Assembly: GCA_963854735.1 (NCBI GenBank)
Contig: OY978099.1
Coordinates: 1,178,001-1,242,000 of the forward strand
Length of the DNA stretch: 64,000 bases
From: Marvania coccoides
Taxonomy: Eukaryota; Chlorophyta; Trebouxiophyceae; Chlorellales; Chlorellaceae
Direction: 5' to 3'
The notes beneath the pieces were generated by a model that was given only the letters and a program-made list of their open reading frames with translations, was not told the DNA's origin and searched no databases. This document shows, in pieces, positions 45,301-55,785 of this stretch. The position numbers were made by a program, and so were the translations under genes. The stretch's first letter is position 1; every line of letters begins with the position of its first letter.

Positions 45301-47171
45301 TTGGGAAATTTGCGCTCCCACCTCAGCGCCCGGCTCTGAAAGCAGCTTCACTACCAAAGCCTTCAGGTCTATTAAAACATTAAAATAGTCATGCTTGATT
45401 TACCAACCTTGTTCGTATTCAAATCAACACCGAGATAAGGTATTAATGCGAACGTGTGTTTGGCCTTCATTGCAGTCCCGCCGAAACGCTGTCTGCGAGG
45501 TCTGCCCCCGGCGGAAGCGGCCACCTGTGCGCTCTGAACCCTCAGTTTACCCCCCAAGGCTGCAAAGATGGCCTGACCTGCGTGCCTCTCTCTTCTCTCA
45601 CCTGGAACTCCTCTTTTGAACTCCTCGCTGGAACGAACTCCGACAATGCCAGCCACCCCCTCAAAGGCGCTGGATTTTGCTCCCTCAGCCCCTCAGGCCC
45701 CGAGGTTGTGGCTTTTGCAGCGCTGGACAGCGTGGGTGCGCCCCAGCCTCTGTCTTTCTTTCCACTCACCGGTGGCAGACTGGAGAGTCTCACGCTGCCT
45801 CGCTACTCTGGAGCCCTGTACGGCAGCGCTGCGGGAGAGGGGGCGCCTTTGCTCTGGGTGGACGACGCGCTCTTTGGTTCTGTGCCCTCATGCAGCGCGG
45901 TAAGCGACATCAAATCCCCTCCAGTTTCTATTTTTGTTATTATTTGAATTGAGTTTTTATGATAAGTCTGTTTATTTATTATGTAGGCCACTAAGAGCGC
46001 ACTGCATCTGAATGGTGCTCCATACACCTCCCAGAGCTCCAGTGCAGTCAATCTTTGGGTGCGTCGCACCGCCTTTGGCACGCATCCTGCAGCGCTCAGC
46101 ACTGCAACTGAACTTGAATCCATTTTCAGCCACACCGTGGCCTCAACCACCTCTCCTGCGATCACCTACGCCTCAATTCATCTCCTCGACTCTGAAATCT
46201 CCTCGACTGAAAACCAGTCTTATTCAGCTGTGCGTGCGGCAGTGCAGGACGCCACCGGTGCATGGAGTCTTTCTTCCTCCCCCCCGCAGGGCTCAAACAC
46301 CACCGAGCCAACTGTAGCTGTGCCTCCAGTCGATGTCAACGATGGCGCCTGGCGCATGCTCACTCTGACCTCTTTTCCTGAGGGCTATGCGCTGTTTGTT
46401 GATGGAGCGCTCATCGGCAGCTTGCAAACGATCCCTGACGCTGCTGTAGCCCAGGAAGACGCGTCAAACCCTGCTGGTGCTGCTGGAGCTGCTGTTGCAC
46501 AAGCTCTGGACAGCATTCTGCTCTGTGCACCCCCACCATTCAGCAGCAACAGCAGCAACGGTTCCGCTGCCGCTGCTGCCTCTTTCTTCGACGGTTCAGT
46601 GGCGCACCTGATGCTGTTCGACGCACCCCTCCCCGCCTACGCGGTTTCCGCGCTGTACTCTGCCTACAAATCAGGCTCGGTTGAAGGAGGAGGGCTGGTA
46701 GGCGGCGTAGAAGCCGTGGCAAAAAGCGCCGCCGATTCTGCCTCCTCAAGCTCCGCTTTCTGGATCGGCGTCCTGGTGATTGGCGTGTTGGGCAGCGTTC
46801 TGGCTGCAACCACCATCGCAGCGCTGGCGTACGGCTCCGTCAAGTCTCGGGCCAATCGGTTTGAGCGCTTCTATGACAGCGAGCAAGGCGGAGGCGGAGC
46901 GCCACTCGGGCAGCAGCTGCCGCCCACCGCTCCTATGGGCAGCGTGCAGCTGTCTTCCACCGGCATTCCTGACGTTTGTGGGACTCCTTCTTCCGCGAGG
47001 TCTTCAGTTTCTTCCGCTGGCCTCAGCGCTGTGACTGCCGGCAGCGTGGGGGAGCCACCTCGGGCAACCGCCGGGTCCACGATGACCGACGGTGTGGAGA
47101 TCCAGCCGGGAGGGCGGTGGCCGCTCGCTAAGCCCACTAGGATTGTGGTGTCCGGCTTAATGCAAATGTGA
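42301..47171 (+). CDS. Type I membrane protein with three LamG/concanavalin-like domains and Cys modules
   Basis: Exons are 42301-42448, 42560-43877, 43963-45105, 45193-45366, 45476-45899 and 45987-47171 (1463 residues). Residues 1-26 are a signal peptide. Three LamG-like jelly-roll domains are centred near residues 50-300, 385-690 and about 1010-1290. Each carries a jelly-roll strand pair such as DWHMVTITTHPEGGKGFQMY, GRWHMLTLTSQPDGGPGYRL and GAWRMLTLTSFPEGYALFVD, and ends in FFSGRLANLRIFDSALSGEE-like strands. Between domains 2 and 3 lie Cys modules of the form ACxLP...C...C...W..C. One membrane span (SAFWIGVLVIGVLGSVLAAT, about residue 1325) is followed by a basic stop and a ~115-residue Ser/Pro/Gly tail. 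A surface adhesion or lectin-like receptor role is inferred. Intron 1 has a GC donor. Confidence 0.85.
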
Positions 47172-47209
47172 GACTTAATATCCTCGGTGCTTGGCGGGCA
47201 TATGAAAAA
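47169..47209 (+). repeat. Dispersed 41-bp repeat, copy 2
   Basis: It matches 6169-6209 at 39 of 41 positions, same strand. Its first three bases are the TGA stop codon of the LamG gene, so the repeat begins exactly at the end of that coding region. Confidence 0.7.
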
Positions 47210-47607
47210 AATGCGAATTTTTGTTTTTACACGGTTTCTGCTAAAGAAACGTCCCCCCCTCCTTTTATCCCTACTGCACACCTCTTTTCTGTTCAGTCCA
47301 TCCAAATTTGACAGACAAATGCAGCTTCGAGAGACTACAAACACGAGGCAGCATTTCTACTCCACCGTTCCCTTCACATTTCTCCCAACCCCTGTTTGAC
47401 GTATTTTCTCTCTTGCATGCACGCGTTGTTTTTCCTCAAGTTTGTTAAACCGTGTAAATAGTATACTAGTATATCCGAATAAAACGCATTATGGTCCTAG
47501 CTGCAAAAAAAGGGAATCAGTAGGGCAGGCAGGTGATAAAAATGAAAAAGAAAAGGCATTAAAGCAGCGGGTTTTTTTCTTTCTTTCTTTCAATTATTGT
47601 TTTCACA
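47172..47607. other. Intergenic region between convergent genes
   Basis: 3' flanks of the LamG gene (+) and the Pyg7 gene (-), with dispersed repeat copy 2 at its left end. No other feature is seen. Confidence 0.45.
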
Positions 47608-48681
47608 TCACATCGACAGCCCTCCTGTGCGCTCCAGCTTTGTCTTGCAGAAGTCCGCTCTGGCGATGGCCACCTTGTTGTCGGGGGAATAAGAAAGGGC
47701 CTCGCGGTACGCATCCAGCGCAGGACCGTACTGCTTCAGCTGCTCGTACGCGTCTCCCAGATTGTTCCACGCCGTCACGTACCCAGGCTGCAGCGCCACC
47801 GCCGCCTTATACTCAGCCACCGCCTTTTGCACCTGTCGGGGAAAACAGAGGGGAGAACGTCGATAAATAGGCACAGAGCAGGGTTACTGCCGCCAATAAA
47901 CATACAAAACAAAAAAGACATGGTGAAAGAGTAGGGCCAAAGTTTTATTTTATAGCAAAACCATGAAATGATGAATGAGGGGGAAAAAATGAAGTTTGAG
48001 AGAGCGCCCAAATTTACCACATAGAGTATTTGCCCACAGAATCGCTCGTTTCCTCACCTGCTCCATGTTGAAGTAGGCGTACCCCAGCGCGTTGTGCACC
48101 TGCGCCAGCTCTTCCTCTTCCCCGTCCCAATTCTTCTTCGCCTTTTCCAGGTTCTTGGTGGCCTGCGTGAACAGCTTCTTGCGCAGCAGAATCACGCCCA
48201 GCTCGAAGCTGTCCTCGGAGGTCGCATCCCCGCTGCGGGCGCGGTCGCCCAGCACCTTTGCCGCCTCCTCCAGCTCCCTCCGAATCAAAACCTGCCGCAC
48301 AACCAGGAACGCGCCCACAACCAAGAAGCCCAGCAGCGCGGTGAGGTAGATGAGCTGCACGGGGGTCTCCAGCCCGTCGGCGAGGTCGGCGACGAGCGAA
48401 GCGGCAGCAAAAGCGGGGAGGGGGAGCGCCGCTGCGGAGGCCAGAGACAGCGCTGCGATGGCCTGGGCTGCGGGGGAAGGGGTCGAGGGGGTGGGATTTG
48501 AGTTGAGGGGGGCCTTGGCTGTGGCTGGGCTGCGGCGGCGGAGGCCAGGCTTGGCGGCGGAGGAGACGGCGAGGAAAGGCCTCAAAGAAGGGCGTCCTGG
48601 CGCTGCTGCTGCTGCTGTGAAGGGGCGTTGGGCGTTGGAGATGTGGGTCCGCGCGGCGGGGTTGCACAGCTGCGCCCTCAT
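47608..48681 (-). CDS. Pyg7/Ycf37-type TPR protein, photosystem I assembly factor
   Basis: Exons are 48681-48058 and 47832-47608, phase 0, giving 282 residues. In Arabidopsis PYG7 and cyanobacterial Ycf37 this thylakoid protein is needed to build or stabilise photosystem I. The first ~95 residues are a Ser/Ala/Arg-rich plastid transit peptide with a hydrophobic Ala-rich end. A membrane segment follows in ETPVQLIYLTALLGFLVVGA and VVRQVLIRRELEEAAK. TPR units then cover FELGVILLRKKLFTQATKNL, LAQVHNALGYAYFNMEQV, and the highly conserved LQPGYVTAWNNLGDAYEQL. The order and wording match plant PYG7 closely. The gene is head to head with CP12; 283 bases separate the start codons, suggesting shared regulation of photosynthesis genes. 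Confidence 0.92.
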
Positions 48682-48964
48682 CGCTGCAATTGCTTCTCGG
48701 TTCGGCGAGATATGAAAGATGAAAAAGGGAGAGATCAAGAGTGCTGGCGAGCTTGGATGGAGGGGTTGAGCGTGTTTGTGGAGCACCTCAGGTTTCAACA
48801 ATCCAGTTTAACAGCCGAATGTGAGCGAGGAGCAGCAGAAGAGACGCACAATTTACGCGGGGATCCGCCTGCAAAAAGATAACCAGTTTCCCGTGGAACC
48901 ACGCGCTCGACCCAATACTAAATTCAATTTTTACTTTATACGTCTACTCAAACAGTTGGCCAGT
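48682..48964. promoter_or_regulatory. Probable bidirectional promoter between Pyg7 and CP12
   Basis: Only 283 bases separate the start codons of two divergent plastid-protein genes, and both 5' UTRs must also fit there. No defined box is assigned; the call rests on gene arrangement. Confidence 0.45.
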
Positions 48965-49672
48965 ATGCAGACCGCTTCCATCCGCGTGAACGTCGCCAGG
49001 CCTATGGTCGCTGTGCGCCCTGCTGTTCAGGCCCGCCGCTCCATGGTTGTCCGCAGCGCCCCCGAGAAGGCTCAGATCGACGCGGCCCTGAAGGAGGCCG
49101 AGGAGGCGTGCGCGGGTGGCGACAAGGGAGAGTGGTGAGTGAATGTGATTTGAGGGGGGAATGGTGTCTCAATAAAATGCACTGGAAACCTTGCCTGGTC
49201 CCACCAATTCATCAATTGCACATTCTGGCAAGGTTTGGGGGCTGCCTGTGGACATCGATGGGTCTCAGAGTCTCTTGGGTGGTGGATAAGCTTTTTTAGG
49301 GGAAGAGTACTCCCCTAGCCTCGCGATCGCTGGGGGACCGGTTGCTCTCTTTCGCCCTGGAAACATCTGTCTGATACCACGCTCACCCGCTCACCCCCCT
49401 CTTGTTATATCTATATATATTTTTTACTGCAGCGCCGCTGCATGGGACACCGTTGAGGAGCTCAACGCCGCTGCTTCTCATGCCAAGGCCACTGGCCCCA
49501 TCGATCCCCTTGAGGAGTACTGCGAGGGCAACCCCGATGCCGAGTACGTTGATAATTTGACTCAAAACTGTATTTTCCTGTCATCCCGCTCCACTGTTTT
49601 TAATCCTCTTCTTCATCTAACGTGCGCCCGCCTGTTTCTATTCGCAGTGAGTGCCGCGTCTACGACGATTAA
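48965..49672 (+). CDS. CP12: CP12, redox regulator of the Calvin cycle
   Basis: Exons are 48965-49134, 49433-49543 and 49648-49672 (101 residues). CP12 is an intrinsically disordered stromal protein that, when oxidised in the dark, binds GAPDH and phosphoribulokinase and switches both off. The first ~30 residues are a transit peptide. The mature part has all hallmarks: a first Cys pair (EEACAGGDKGECAAAW), the core AWDTVEELNAAASHAK, and the C-terminal Cys pair with GAPDH-binding tail, YCEGNPDADECRVYDD. The last exon codes for only eight residues, and the second Cys of each pair is created at a splice junction or just after it (TG|C; GA|T then TGC), so intron retention would remove redox control. 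Confidence 0.97.
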
Positions 49673-51867
49673 GCGCTGCAGCCGGCGTGAAGGGGGGGAG
49701 CGAGAGAGGCGAGCCACTTCGGGCGCCCCTCGACTGATGGAAACATTGCGAGGGCCGGCGCGCCCGCCTCGTTTTTTCCTTCTTTGATGACCGTTTTTTC
49801 GCTTTTATTACGAAAGAACCTGCAGTGAGAAGAGCCCGTGGAATTTTTTTTTTCTTCTTCTAAAGAGATGTAAAGTTTTGCAATTTTCATTCGCTGCTTT
49901 GACAAAAAGAGAAGAAAAACACAACAAGCAGCCAGGGCGGGGAGCCTCACCAAGATGAAGATAGAGCTCTTCAAGGAATAATGTGTCGCTATTGGCCAGA
50001 GCATGCATGCGGTGATTTTGATGCGTCGGGCGTTCCAACACTCGCTAAAACTATTAGAAACATTAGATATTTGGCTTTTGTGAAGTCTTGGGATCTGGTT
50101 TTGATACCTTTCTCTTCCCACAGCCTAATGCATCAAGAAGTCCCCCCCTCGCTCGTTCATCCCCTCGAATCTTTTCTCTCCTATTGATACTGAATGCTGC
50201 ATTTATTTATATATATATTTTTTTTACGCAGCAAGGGAGAGAAAAATGCAGATCTTGAGAAAAGAAACTAGATTACACAGCTAAATGGGAGGGGAAAAAA
50301 CAAAGCAAAATGTTTATGGATGAATCAGCGAAAGTTTCATGTGTGTGGCATTGCGAGTCATATTCACAAGGGCAGAACTGGGCAAAGGAGAGAAAGAAAA
50401 AGAATTTTTTGTCCAAATTGATGAGGATAATTGCTTTCAGGGTTAGTTTTTAGGGAATGCAAAATGTAATAATCTGTGCACGAAATGATTGGCCAGCTCT
50501 CGAAATGATTGACCTTGTATGTTTTATCTTGCACATGGGGTCGAGGCACGGCAAAAGGGCTCCTTTATTCAAGGGAAAACGGCAGTGGGTTGCTTTGGGG
50601 ATGAAAAGACCCGCAGAGGTGCCTGTGGAGCCAAAGGCATGTGCCTGCCACTAGAAACGAAACATAAGGAATAGGGGAAGTACACGAGATGGGGGCTATA
50701 GGCCAGCAGTTTCAAACGCAGTGAGTGCATGAACAAGAAACAAAACGCGGGAAAGACAAACAAGGATATTTAGGGGAAGAAGAAGAAGAAAAATGGAGGA
50801 GGAGGGGACAACAACTGCTGCGTTTCTCCCATGCAATCAAGTCTTTTAGGGGATTAAAATGAAGCGAGTATGAGTATATTGAATTATTCGGGTGTCTGCA
50901 TGCGAGAGCAGCTGGCGGCCCCATAAATCCGCTGGGGAACCGCTGGGAGCGATGCCTGAGACGAGGTAAACTGGAATGAATGTAGCTGGTAGTAGAGAAA
51001 TCTTGAAGAACGAATGGAGTAGCAAATTAAGAGCGCCGATGCCAAGTGCAGGTCAACAACCAAACAGACTTGGCTGCCCACGCGTGGGCAATCAAAACCG
51101 ACTATAGTTTAACTCATTTCACGCCAGGGATGATAGAGCGGCAAATCGTACATCGTATAAAAACAGGAAGGGGGGGGAACTAAATGTTAAAAGGCCAGCC
51201 ATACTTTGGGGGCCGGGCTATAAAACAAAGAAACGGTGCTTGAATTATATGAGTATAGAAGACAGGAAGAATCAAGAAAGAAATCCAGGTATCTGTAAGA
51301 ATATGCAATATATCCAAAACAACCATCATTTTGAATTGAAGGGAGAGTTCTGGGGGGCCGAGGAAGTAAATGCGACAAAGTGTGGGTCCCGAAAAGATTG
51401 GGAGAGGGGAACCCCACTGAACAACAAAAAGAAGGAACAAAACGCGGGGGTGGGGTAGGTACTCGTATTATTTAATCAGAGGGGAACTATAGCGACGAGA
51501 CGAATACGCGAAAAGAAAAAACAAAGATAAAAATAAGAAAAGATAAAAAAGAGGGGGGGGGGGAATGCTTGTCAATTTTTTTTTAAGGGGCGTTGTGTGT
51601 TGCGATCAAAAGTGTAGTGGTGTTAGTATTGATTGTATGGACACAAAAATCATCAAACGCCCTCCTCACTGCGCATTATGACAAATATCTGCTTCATTCA
51701 AATGATTGGATTGGGATCAGATTAGGAGGAGAGGAAAATTTAGGTACCGGTAATTAAAAAAAAAGAAAATAAAAAAAAACTCTCACTACACGAAGAAAAT
51801 GCGCACGCTCTTGAGGATAAAACGACCTTTTTCATATTTTGATAGCAAGTTGAGCGCTCGCGCGCGC
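49673..51867. other. Long region between convergent genes without a recognised gene
   Basis: About 2.2 kb of AT/GA-rich sequence between CP12 (+) and the KH protein gene (-). It probably holds a long 3' UTR of one or both. Short ORFs are all of non-coding composition. I see no tRNA-like, hairpin-rich or repeat structure worth naming. Confidence 0.45.
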
Positions 51868-53346
51868 TCAGTCGGTCCACAGGGAGGGCCCAGTGAGGGC
51901 CCCGCCAAAGACGGGGGACTCGGGGCGGGGGCTGGTGCCGCCCTCAATGCTGCCGCCGCGGGCAACGCTAGAACCGATGGCGCCGTAGCGCCCCAGCGGG
52001 GAGCTCTCGCCAGACCCCGGGCGACGCGCCGCCAGCGAGGGCTGGGCGGCCGCCGTCAGGCTGGTGATGCCGGCGGCGGGGGAGGTGGTGCCGCCCAGGG
52101 AGGGCGGGGGCGAGCCCAGGAAGGAGGGCGGGCCGCTGTGGGGCGGGGACACCGAGCCAGCGGAGGGCGGGGCGGACGAGACCAGCTGCTGCTGGCCGGC
52201 GGAGGGCTGGAATACCGGCTGGCCGGCGTTGCCCAACACGGCGGGCGTGCCCTGGGCTGACAGCATCAGGTTGGTGGCCATCGGGGCCGCGGTAGTGGGC
52301 GACAGCAGCTGCGCAATGCCGGGGGCGGCGTTGGCGGCGGCGGCCGCTTGTCCAGCGCCCATCAGCCCCGCCTGCGCCAGAATCGTCTGGATGGCGCCCT
52401 GGTCAAGTCCAGCCTGGCCCATGCGGGGCGGCAGGCCAGCAGCCTCCATCTGCTGCTGCTGCTGCTGCTGCACCTGCTGCTGCTGCATGGAGGGCGTGGG
52501 CGCCTGCTGCACCGCCAGCTGGCTGAGCAGATGCGAGATGAGGGCGTCCTGGGACGAGGCGGCGGAGGGGGCCATCTGCGCCTGGCGCGGCGCCTGCATG
52601 CCGCCCTGATGCACCGCCATCAGCGACGCCAGCGCCTCGGGAGTGAGCGTGCCCAGCAGGGGGTCTCCGGTTGCCGGCGGCCGCAGCGGTGTCATCGGCG
52701 GCGTCAGCGGGCCGTTGGGGGGGCTGCGCATCATGGCGGGGGGCGGTACCAGCCCCGCGGCGACGGCGGCAGCCGCTGCCGCCGGGTCTTCGGGCGCAAA
52801 CACCTGGGAGGGGGGCACAAAGCCGTAGCCTTGAACGTACACCGGCTGAGGCTGGCCGAAGGGGCCCATCGCGGCGTTCATCGCGATCTGGCGCAGCATG
52901 GCGAAGCCCTTGAAGGTGCCGCGCACGATGTCTCCCACCATGGACACAGCCAGCTGCAGACTCTGGGCTGAGCCGGCCACGGTGACGCGGGTCGGGTCGG
53001 TGGACTGATCGATCTGAATCATGGCGCCAGTGTACTGCTGCAGCGCCTTGATGGTCTCTCCGCCCTTGCCGATGACGCGCCCCACCATGGACTTGGGGCA
53101 CTCGACGACGGCGGTCTGTTTGGGGGCGGCGGCGGCGGCGGCGGCCGCGGCGGCGGAACCGGGGTAGGTAGCCCCCGCCGGGGGCGGGGGGACCAGAACC
53201 TGCGGCGGCGCCTTGCCGCTGAGCAGCTGCATCAGGTGCTGCAGCTGCGCGGGGTCCATGGCCAGCTGGCCTCCAGAGTTGCTGGCGGCAGCCATGTTGC
53301 CGGAAAGGTCTGAAAAGTTGGCAAGGCCCAAGGTGACAGCCTGCAT
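51868..53346 (-). CDS. Single-KH-domain RNA-binding protein with a long low-complexity tail
   Basis: The coding region is uninterrupted: 492 residues from ATG 53346. The KH domain is at about residues 79-150: VECPKSMVGRVIGKGGETIK contains the RNA-binding GKGG loop, followed by LQQYTGAMIQIDQSTDPTRV and an alpha helix in LQLAVSMVGDIVRG. The rest is Ala/Pro/Gln-rich, with a poly-Gln tract (QQQQVQQQQQQQM) and Ser/Pro repeats such as SPPHSGPPSFLGSPPPSLGG. These features are typical of condensate-forming RNA regulators (inference). Domain layout resembles plant PEPPER/FLK-like proteins but with one KH only. A 5' UTR intron is likely: donor GTGAGT near 53870 and acceptor CCCCGCAG near 53425 on the minus strand. 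Confidence 0.85.
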   Translation of the reverse strand: MQAVTLGLANFSDLSGNMAAASNSGGQLAMDPAQLQHLMQLLSGKAPPQVLVPPPPAGATYPGSAAAAAAAAAAPKQTAVVECPKSMVGRVIGKGGETIKALQQYTGAMIQIDQSTDPTRVTVAGSAQSLQLAVSMVGDIVRGTFKGFAMLRQIAMNAAMGPFGQPQPVYVQGYGFVPPSQVFAPEDPAAAAAAVAAGLVPPPAMMRSPPNGPLTPPMTPLRPPATGDPLLGTLTPEALASLMAVHQGGMQAPRQAQMAPSAASSQDALISHLLSQLAVQQAPTPSMQQQQVQQQQQQQMEAAGLPPRMGQAGLDQGAIQTILAQAGLMGAGQAAAAANAAPGIAQLLSPTTAAPMATNLMLSAQGTPAVLGNAGQPVFQPSAGQQQLVSSAPPSAGSVSPPHSGPPSFLGSPPPSLGGTTSPAAGITSLTAAAQPSLAARRPGSGESSPLGRYGAIGSSVARGGSIEGGTSPRPESPVFGGALTGPSLWTD

Positions 53347-54146
53347 GCCCTCGAGAAGGGGGAGGGGGAGGCTGGGAGGTGGGAAAATGCTGGTAGTAGT
53401 GATGTCTGAGAACCTCAGGCAGACCTGCGGGGTGAAAGGGAGGGAATGTGGTGACGAGGGGAGAAGGTTCTTGGGAAAACGTGTTGAAAAAGCCCCCCGA
53501 AATATGCGGTTTCTGGAGTAGTGAAGCAGAGTGCGCAGCCCGGAACCCGGCGCCGACACGCGGGAACGCGGTTGGTTGGAGGGGCCCGAACGATTGTGAT
53601 TAGTAAAATCAGGTCGCAAAGCTGCTCGCGTTGCGCCCTCCCCGGGTTCGTTTTGGGTTTAAAGGGACCCCAAAAAGCTGCCGCTGCAGCCGAAGGCGCC
53701 CCGCAGCCGCTAAACTGCTCGCATACGGCGTCACAAAGAGGCTCGTCGCTTGTCTGCCACAACAGACCCAAGGTGGCGGTGCCGAGAGCGCTGCCGCCCC
53801 TGCACATTACAGCCCCTCCCCCCCCCCCCCCTCCGAAATCCCATTTAGAACCCCAACGAAACCACTCACCTCTTCGAGTTATTCAGCAAGGAAGTCGAAA
53901 ATTGAGGATTGGCGGAAGGTATGGTAAATGTGCAATTCTCGCAGTTCAGATGTATTCGTTTGGGTTAATGCTACAAATAATATTGAAAATTAATTGTGTG
54001 TGGGGCAGGGAACTCAAGGTAAAAGTGTGTCCAAACTCTCGTGTCATAGAAATGGTAGAAAGCGTGAAAATTTTCAAAAAGTCGTCGGCTTTATTCAATT
54101 CTTTCAGGATACCGAGAAGGACCACGGGTTCATGGCACGCAGACCC
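53347..54146. other. 5' flank of the KH gene with a probable 5' UTR intron
   Basis: 800 bases upstream of the KH gene and downstream of the JmjC gene (both -). Minus-strand signals suggest a non-coding intron from about 53870 to 53426. A poly-C run lies at 53818-53831. No further gene is seen. Confidence 0.4.
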
Positions 54147-55656
54147 TCACACACCCAGCTCGGCAGCTAAAACCTCGAGCATAGCTTTTCGCCCCATCGC
54201 CTCTTTTGCCGCAAGCATGACTGTCGTCAGCTCATGTCGGTCCTCCACGCACGCAAACACCGCGTCATAGAACTCAGCCAGTCGCTCCTCATCCGCGTTC
54301 ACCAGCCGCTCCAGCCCAGAGGTCAGTGCCTCCCACGCCATCGGTGTCAATCCCGCTCTCTCGTCTGACGTCAGCAGCACCGCCGTGCGGTGTGGATGCT
54401 GCTCCGCCAGCTCCGTCAGCGCGTGCATGAAGGCCTCGGCGCCAAAGGACAGCAAAGAAAGCACCGCTGTCTCAGCGGTGGCCGCCAACTTGGCCTCCCC
54501 GTCCTCCGACTCCAACGAGCCCCTAATCAGCGCTTCTTTCGCAGCCCGGGCATCTTTAAATGTCCCAGCGGCCATGGCGACTGCCTCATCCATCATTCTT
54601 TCTTTTTGTTTCTCTGTCAACCTCTGCGCCAGCCGCCGCAGGTAGAACCCGTCTTCTTCGCCGCCGAAGCCCCTCGCCACCGTGCTGTCCCACCAGAAAT
54701 TCACCGCCAGCGTGCCTGCTGCGCTCTCCACGCTGTGCCACCATCCCTCGGGGATGAAGAGCGCGTCTCCAGGGCCTAACTCAGCCTCAAAAAGATGCTG
54801 TTTTAATTTTGATCGTCTGTGTGCATCCAGCCCAGCAGCGTGGCTGTCGTGTCTCCACCCCTCATCTTGATCGCTGCTTTTCAAACTCCAGAGGTCGAAG
54901 CTGGCGTGGTTGGCTGACTCATGGTACGCTGGGCGTGCTGCGATGAGCGGGGTGGTCGCCGGCGGCAGGCAAAGCACGCGCTTGCGCCCCGCCACAACGC
55001 ACAGCACATTGCAGTAGGGGTCGTAGTGCAGCGAAGACCGCAGGAAGTCTGCGGTGGCCCAGAAGTTGATCTGGGAGAGCGACGCTGACGACAGCTCATC
55101 GGGAATTTGAATGTCCGCCATGAGGGCGTGCAGAGGGCCAGGGGACATTTCTACGCTGTCGCTATTATCACCACTGGCAGGAGAATTTCTACTAGCTATG
55201 GGGCACTGCGCCATGTAAAGACCCAGGCTTTCAGGTAGAAAGGAAGAAGAAAAGTCATTGACAGCATTCACAGCGGTTGCCCGGGATTGCTGGAGGTTGC
55301 GCTGCAGCGAGCCGTCCAGAAATTCGCTAAAGGTGGCCGCCAACAGCCGCAGCGACTCCATGTCTCCCACGAAATTGCCAGCGGTGGGGCCCAGCATCAC
55401 TTGGACATGGGCAGCGCCAGCGAGGTCTGCCAGCCGCTGCAGCCCGGAGACTCCCCTCCATAGCCGCATCGCCAGCCAATCCGTTACTTTGCCTGCAGAA
55501 AGAGGAAGGTAGGGCTGCATGGAGACGAGAGAGCGGCGAGCTTTGAAAAAACAACAGGTTTTGTGTTTGCAACGCACCAGGAAATACGGTTGGCTCAGAT
55601 AGGCGCTCCAGATCATGATGATTTTTAACATTTTTTGGTGCGCTGGTTGCAGCCAT
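54147..55656 (-). CDS. JmjC-domain (cupin-type) 2-oxoglutarate/Fe(II) dioxygenase
   Basis: Exons are 55656-55578 and 55492-54147 (474 residues). JmjC proteins of this cupin-8-like class hydroxylate proteins or RNA using iron and 2-oxoglutarate. The iron site is visible as His-x-Asp in SSLHYDPYCNVLCVVAGRKR and the distal His in FIPEGWWHSVESAAGTLAVN. The N-terminal part, FPGKVTDWLAMRLWRGVSGL, matches the usual start of such domains (VFPG...W). The C-terminal 150 residues are helical and contain no other known domain. A target cannot be assigned; TYW5-like, JMJD5-like or plant JMJ-type enzymes all fit. The G|GC joint restores FPGKVTDW. It lies 130 bases downstream of MED20 on the same strand. 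Confidence 0.88.
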
Positions 55657-55785
55657 CGATTCCCAAGCAAAAAAATTCGGTCGCTCGATCTTTGTGCTCT
55701 TTGAAAACCGCGAATAAGGCCGCAATGATCCGAAAAAAGTATCTAGTTACAGCATCAGTTTCTCTCAAATTACTTTTTTGCAAAT

